Position numbers and translations under genes: made by a program. DNA of 64,000 nt, from contig NZ_FMHI01000002.1 of assembly GCF_900090145.1 (NCBI RefSeq), positions 434,001 through 498,000 on the forward strand. The letters are read 5' to 3'. The DNA is from Streptomyces sp. WMMB 322 (GTDB taxonomy: Bacteria; Actinomycetota; Actinomycetes; Streptomycetales; Streptomycetaceae). The notes below the pieces were generated by a model that saw only the letters and a list, made by a program, of their open reading frames with translations, searched no databases and had not been told where the DNA came from. Shown here one piece after another: positions 63,441-64,000 of this stretch (the stretch's first letter is position 1; each line of letters opens with the position of its first letter).

Positions 63441-63899
63441 TCAGCGCAGCGGAATGCCGGCGCCGCGCTCGGACTCCGGGCGCGGACCGAAGATGCGGCG
63501 GTCGCTCTCGTCGATGCGCACGTCGTTGATGCTGGCCTCGCGGCGCGCCATCAGGCCCTGCGGGTCGAACTCCCACAGCTCGTTGCCGTACGAGCGCCAC
63601 CACTGGCCGTCCGCGTCGTGGCACTCGTACTGGAAGCGCACGGCGATGCGGTTGCCTTCGAAGGTCCACAGGTCCTTGCGCAGCGCGTACTCCAGTTCGC
63701 GCTCCCACTTCTTCGTCAGCAGTTCGACGATCTCCGCCCGGCCGGTGACGAAGGCGTCGCGGTTGCGCCACACCGAGTCCTCCGTGTAGGCGAGCGAGAC
63801 CTTGTGCGGGTCGCGCGTGTTCCACGCGTCCTCGGCTGCCTGGACCTTCTGACGTGCGGTCTCCAGGGTGAACGGCGGCAGTGGCGGACGAGCGTTCAT
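63441..63899 (-). CDS. NTF2-like protein (DUF1348 family)
   Basis: A 152-residue protein of the nuclear transport factor 2-like fold, DUF1348 branch: [78 protein letters not shown]. The fold is used by isomerases and dehydratases; the role of DUF1348 is not established. ATG 63899 is chosen at the usual domain start; an upstream in-frame GTG would add 27 low-complexity residues. Confidence 0.83.
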   Translation of the reverse strand: MNARPPLPPFTLETARQKVQAAEDAWNTRDPHKVSLAYTEDSVWRNRDAFVTGRAEIVELLTKKWERELEYALRKDLWTFEGNRIAVRFQYECHDADGQWWRSYGNELWEFDPQGLMARREASINDVRIDESDRRIFGPRPESERGAGIPLR

Positions 63900-64000
63900 G
63901 TCGGGTGCCTCTCTCGACGTCGTGCTCCGGACGGGCTCCGGCTTCCGTGCGGTCGGGGCGGCGCCCTTCCCTTCCCGCACCTCCAGGGGCTTACCGGACG

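Overview
The window is a high-GC actinobacterial chromosome segment, almost certainly from a Streptomyces or a close relative. The signs are codon use of about 70% or more G+C, many GTG starts, the Bpa/PafE proteasome activator, a mycothiol-type DinB enzyme, PASTA and non-PASTA Ser/Thr kinases, a PAS-GAF-SpoIIE phosphatase fused to an anti-sigma-type ATPase, and no in-frame TTA codon that I could find. I see no transposase, integrase, phage gene, tRNA, rRNA or CRISPR. Most of it is core chromosome with small accessory patches.

Layout. 0-3.4 kb: HTTM membrane protein (cut at the window edge), SpoU-type RNA methyltransferase, Bpa, and a small secreted/anchored protein whose start sits on a long imperfect palindrome. 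3.5-12.3 kb: a leftward run with four tight junctions, branched-chain 2-oxoacid dehydrogenase E1a-E1b-E2, then a MobA-like/DUF6457 protein, MoeA and a K+ channel, followed after a gap by a quinone oxidoreductase. A divergent Lrp regulator and an AGPS-like flavoprotein follow. 15-17.6 kb: TetR and PaaN, divergent, sharing a palindrome that also occurs in front of the first bkd operon. 17.7-21.5 kb: two divergent Ser/Thr kinases. 21.7-26.7 kb: a response regulator with a one-base frameshift in its DNA-binding domain, and a second bkd operon. 27-35 kb: GntR-MFS pair, mycothiol-type enzyme, LURP-one protein, thioredoxin-NHL protein and a KhtT/KhtU-like antiporter pair. 35-43.8 kb: M18 aminopeptidase with an SD-bearing hairpin, long acyl-CoA dehydrogenase, SseB, SpoIIE phosphatase, AspRS.

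43.9-47.1 kb is a small accessory patch between aspS and metG: zinc-ribbon-like protein, GNAT, GntR/UTRA regulator, Uma2 protein and an orphan FitA-like antitoxin, with three near-identical CCCTAGGG operators. After metG and a secreted EEP phosphatase comes the most unusual locus (50.1-52.6 kb): two tandem paralogous genes for small peptides with double-glycine leaders and Gly/Ala/Val/Ser cores that lack Cys, basic and aromatic residues. Each has the same 5' region with an inverted repeat and its own strong terminator hairpin, and a secreted beta-helix protein lies opposite. The remainder (53-64 kb) holds a decayed VOC gene, two methyltransferases, a PhoX phosphatase behind a PHO-box-like repeat, an SMR exporter, a dienelactone hydrolase, two dehydrogenases, a DUF3048 protein and a DUF1348 protein.

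How the genes work together. The two bkd operons, PaaN and the acyl-CoA dehydrogenase point to branched-chain and aromatic acyl-CoA catabolism, which feeds branched fatty-acid starters. The shared TetR-type palindrome suggests paaN and one bkd operon are co-regulated. Several gene-free stretches carry short tandem repeats (units of 7, 11, 13, 15, 16, 21 and about 32 bp).
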